Source: Malurus cyaneus samueli
Taxonomy: Eukaryota; Chordata; Aves; Passeriformes; Maluridae
NCBI GenBank assembly: GCA_009741485.1
Contig: CM019216.1
Coordinates: forward strand, 47,066,863 to 47,130,862
Reading direction: 5' to 3'
Length of the DNA: 64,000 bases
Part shown: piece after piece, positions 62,301 to 64,000 of the stretch
Position numbering within the stretch: position 1 is the stretch's first letter
Layout: each line of letters opens with the position of its first letter
Notes under the pieces: model-generated
Databases searched by the model: none
Told to the model about the DNA's origin: nothing
Seen by the model: the letters and a program-made list of their open reading frames with translations, nothing else
Translations under genes and position numbers: made by a program

Positions 62301-62718
62301 GACTGGGCAAGGTTTTTTTCACTCAATGTTTTTTGTCTACAGCCCCTGACTCCAGGTCCATTCCACTACTTCAGGTCACTTCGTAAATGATCTGAAACCA
62401 CACTCCATTAAATACATCTTTCCTGGATACGTAGGTTCAGCACATTTTCTTGTTGTATGAAATCTCGGAAAGGCTGTTAGTAAATCCTGACTTTGATTTT
62501 TCTTTTTATAGTCGTTTACAGTTTCAGATAAAATTGCCACTTGCTCTAATAAAGGACTTAGTGTGAATCTTTTGACTAGATTACTTTATCTCTGTCAGTT
62601 TTTGATGTCTGGTACTTGTTTTTCAGCCTCCAGTTCTGTAGCTGAAAGACCAAAACTCCAAGAAGAGTAGTTTTTTTTGTAGAAGCTGCTACCTTTTTCT
62701 TCATATAGATATAATTTT
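56351..62718. other. Noncoding, no gene recognised
   Basis: About 6.4 kb of mostly A/T-rich sequence. It holds a duplicated tgaaaaatgtaacag motif (56701-56749), T-runs near 57884 and 60481-60508 (the latter duplicated as tttttttctcaggtag) and an A-rich tract at 61450-61495. Open frames such as 59125-59505 (+) and 61168-61542 (+) resemble no family. I could not find PKIB or FABP7 coding exons. Confidence 0.55.
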
Positions 62719-62719
62719 C

Positions 62720-62789
<70 letters not shown>

Positions 62790-62802
62790 ATCTATCTATT
62801 TA

Positions 62803-62838
<36 letters not shown>

Positions 62839-62840
62839 CC
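62719..62840. repeat. Compound GATA/GACA tetranucleotide microsatellite
   Basis: About 120 bp. The first part is some 17 perfect units of tatc (GATA on -), followed by a short imperfect section (tatatctatctatttatc), about six units of tgtc (GACA on -), then again four units of tatc ending in tacc. The perfect core suggests length polymorphism. Confidence 0.95.
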
Positions 62841-64000
62841 TAGTGTTTTGACAATCCAGATTCAAAGCACACATCTTTAAAGAATCAGGTATTAGCTCAT
62901 GAAACTCAGTGACCATGAAAACTGAGAGGATGATGTAGGGCCAGTTGACTGATGCATCCTAAGAAGAACATATTGTAGGAAGAGGGTTAGGCACAAACCC
63001 CTGACTGATGGCATTTGGGACAGGGTAGCTTTTGCCCTATTAACAGACATGACAATCTTGCTAAATGCCTGGTGTCCCCTCTCCTTCATGCTGTCACAAG
63101 CATTCTTTAGAGAAGCAAAAAATTACTAAGGACAGAGAAAACTCAGAGAACTGTATGAGAATTTGTAGAGTTTGGATATACTTCAGTGGGAATGGACATG
63201 CTTGAATAGCCTTGCATGAATATTTTTATTATATTAAATAAAACTCAGAAAGTAACTTGGTGGAACGCAGGGAATCTCAAGGCCTTTTGCCACGTTGTCT
63301 CTGTTTCTGTGAGATGAATCCTGCCCTATTTCTATTTCAACAAGGGTTTTATGCATTTGTTTGGAAGCAGTGCATCCTTAGGAGAACAGTTTCCTGTCTC
63401 ATGGGATATTTTTAGCCCATTTAGACCCACAACTCATCAAGATCTGAGGAATGGAATGCCCAGGACTTGAAGGGTAGAGTTTTGTGTTGGTGCCTCTCTG
63501 CCTTGTGGAGGTTGAAGGTAAATGAGAGTGAATTTGGTTTCTGATATATAAATCAGAACATCTGTTACAAATTGTGCTTGGCTACAGAAGCCTCTCAGAT
63601 GGCTCTCTGCAGCACAGTGGTACACTGGCCCTGCTTTTTTATTTTTTTTTTTGGAGATGTCCTCCTTACCAAGGACAATTAAAAAACCTATAGATCTGCC
63701 TGCTAGTCGCTGTAAAGCTGCATGGTTAATTGATGTGTGGCCTGACCATACCCTTGTGCAGAGCACTGACATGTGAACTGTGTTCAGAATGAGCATCAGT
63801 GCATTCACCCTTTTCCTCAATACAGATGCAGAGAAGATTTCATTTCTGGAATAAACGGGTGCTGTGCATACCTGACAGAGGGGTGAACTAGGAAAAGCAA
63901 GTGGTGAGTTGATATCAGAATTATGTTCACTCTCAGGCTGCCAAAAGCTGCACAGGTAGTCAGCCTTCCATCATTTCAGTGGTGTACATACAGAACAGAG
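62841..64000. other. Noncoding, no gene recognised
   Basis: About 1.2 kb up to the window edge. A 127-codon - frame at 63437-63820 has a Lys-rich centre caused by a T-run (63637-63652 on +) and no family resemblance. Confidence 0.5.

Noticed and set aside
50291..64000. PKIB or FABP7 coding exons
   Set aside because: I looked for the conserved PKI inhibitor core (FASSARAGRRNA-type) and the FABP start and saw neither on either strand; they presumably lie beyond the right edge.

Overview
The window is vertebrate nuclear DNA, most likely from a bird. Three things point that way: two compact split genes whose exons match vertebrate HSF2 and SERINC1 codon by codon, repeats that are almost all CR1 non-LTR retrotransposon fragments (several ending in the typical ATTCTRTG-like tail) with no mammalian SINE or LINE-1 seen, and introns much shorter than in mammals. 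Non-avian sauropsids also carry CR1, so the species cannot be named from this window alone.

Layout. (1) 1-9,970, + strand: the 3' three quarters of HSF2 (heat shock factor 2). Ten coding exons run from 489 to 9,329 and a poly(A) signal lies at 9,947. The exons for the DNA-binding domain lie off the left edge. (2) 9,971-10,975: a short gap between two convergent genes. (3) 10,975-~27,930, - strand: the complete SERINC1 gene (serine incorporator 1), with 10 coding exons that join without a phase error into 461 codons plus stop. Its promoter is a CpG island with an ETS/CRE composite site. (4) 27,980-28,390: a 19-bp minisatellite of about 21 copies directly behind that promoter. (5) 28,390-49,300: about 21 kb of intergenic DNA with CR1 relics and A/T-rich simple sequence but no recognisable gene. 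(6) 49,420-50,290: a second CpG island with splice-donor-like sites. By synteny with other vertebrates (HSF2 - SERINC1 - PKIB) it is probably a 5' promoter/first exon of PKIB; no PKIB coding exon lies in the window. (7) 50,300-64,000: probably PKIB intron or intergenic DNA, with a candidate degraded retrocopy on the - strand (51.36-53.04 kb) and a GATA/GACA microsatellite (62.7 kb).

HSF2 is a stress- and development-related transcription factor and SERINC1 a multi-pass membrane protein. They are neighbours by conserved synteny and no functional link is implied. The most informative details are two hexanucleotide duplications inside HSF2 coding sequence (one creating three in-frame tandem splice acceptors, one lengthening the alternatively spliced exon by two codons), the promoter-adjacent minisatellite that is open in all three frames, and the candidate retrocopy. 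I found no convincing new biological system; most long open frames outside HSF2 and SERINC1 look like chance.
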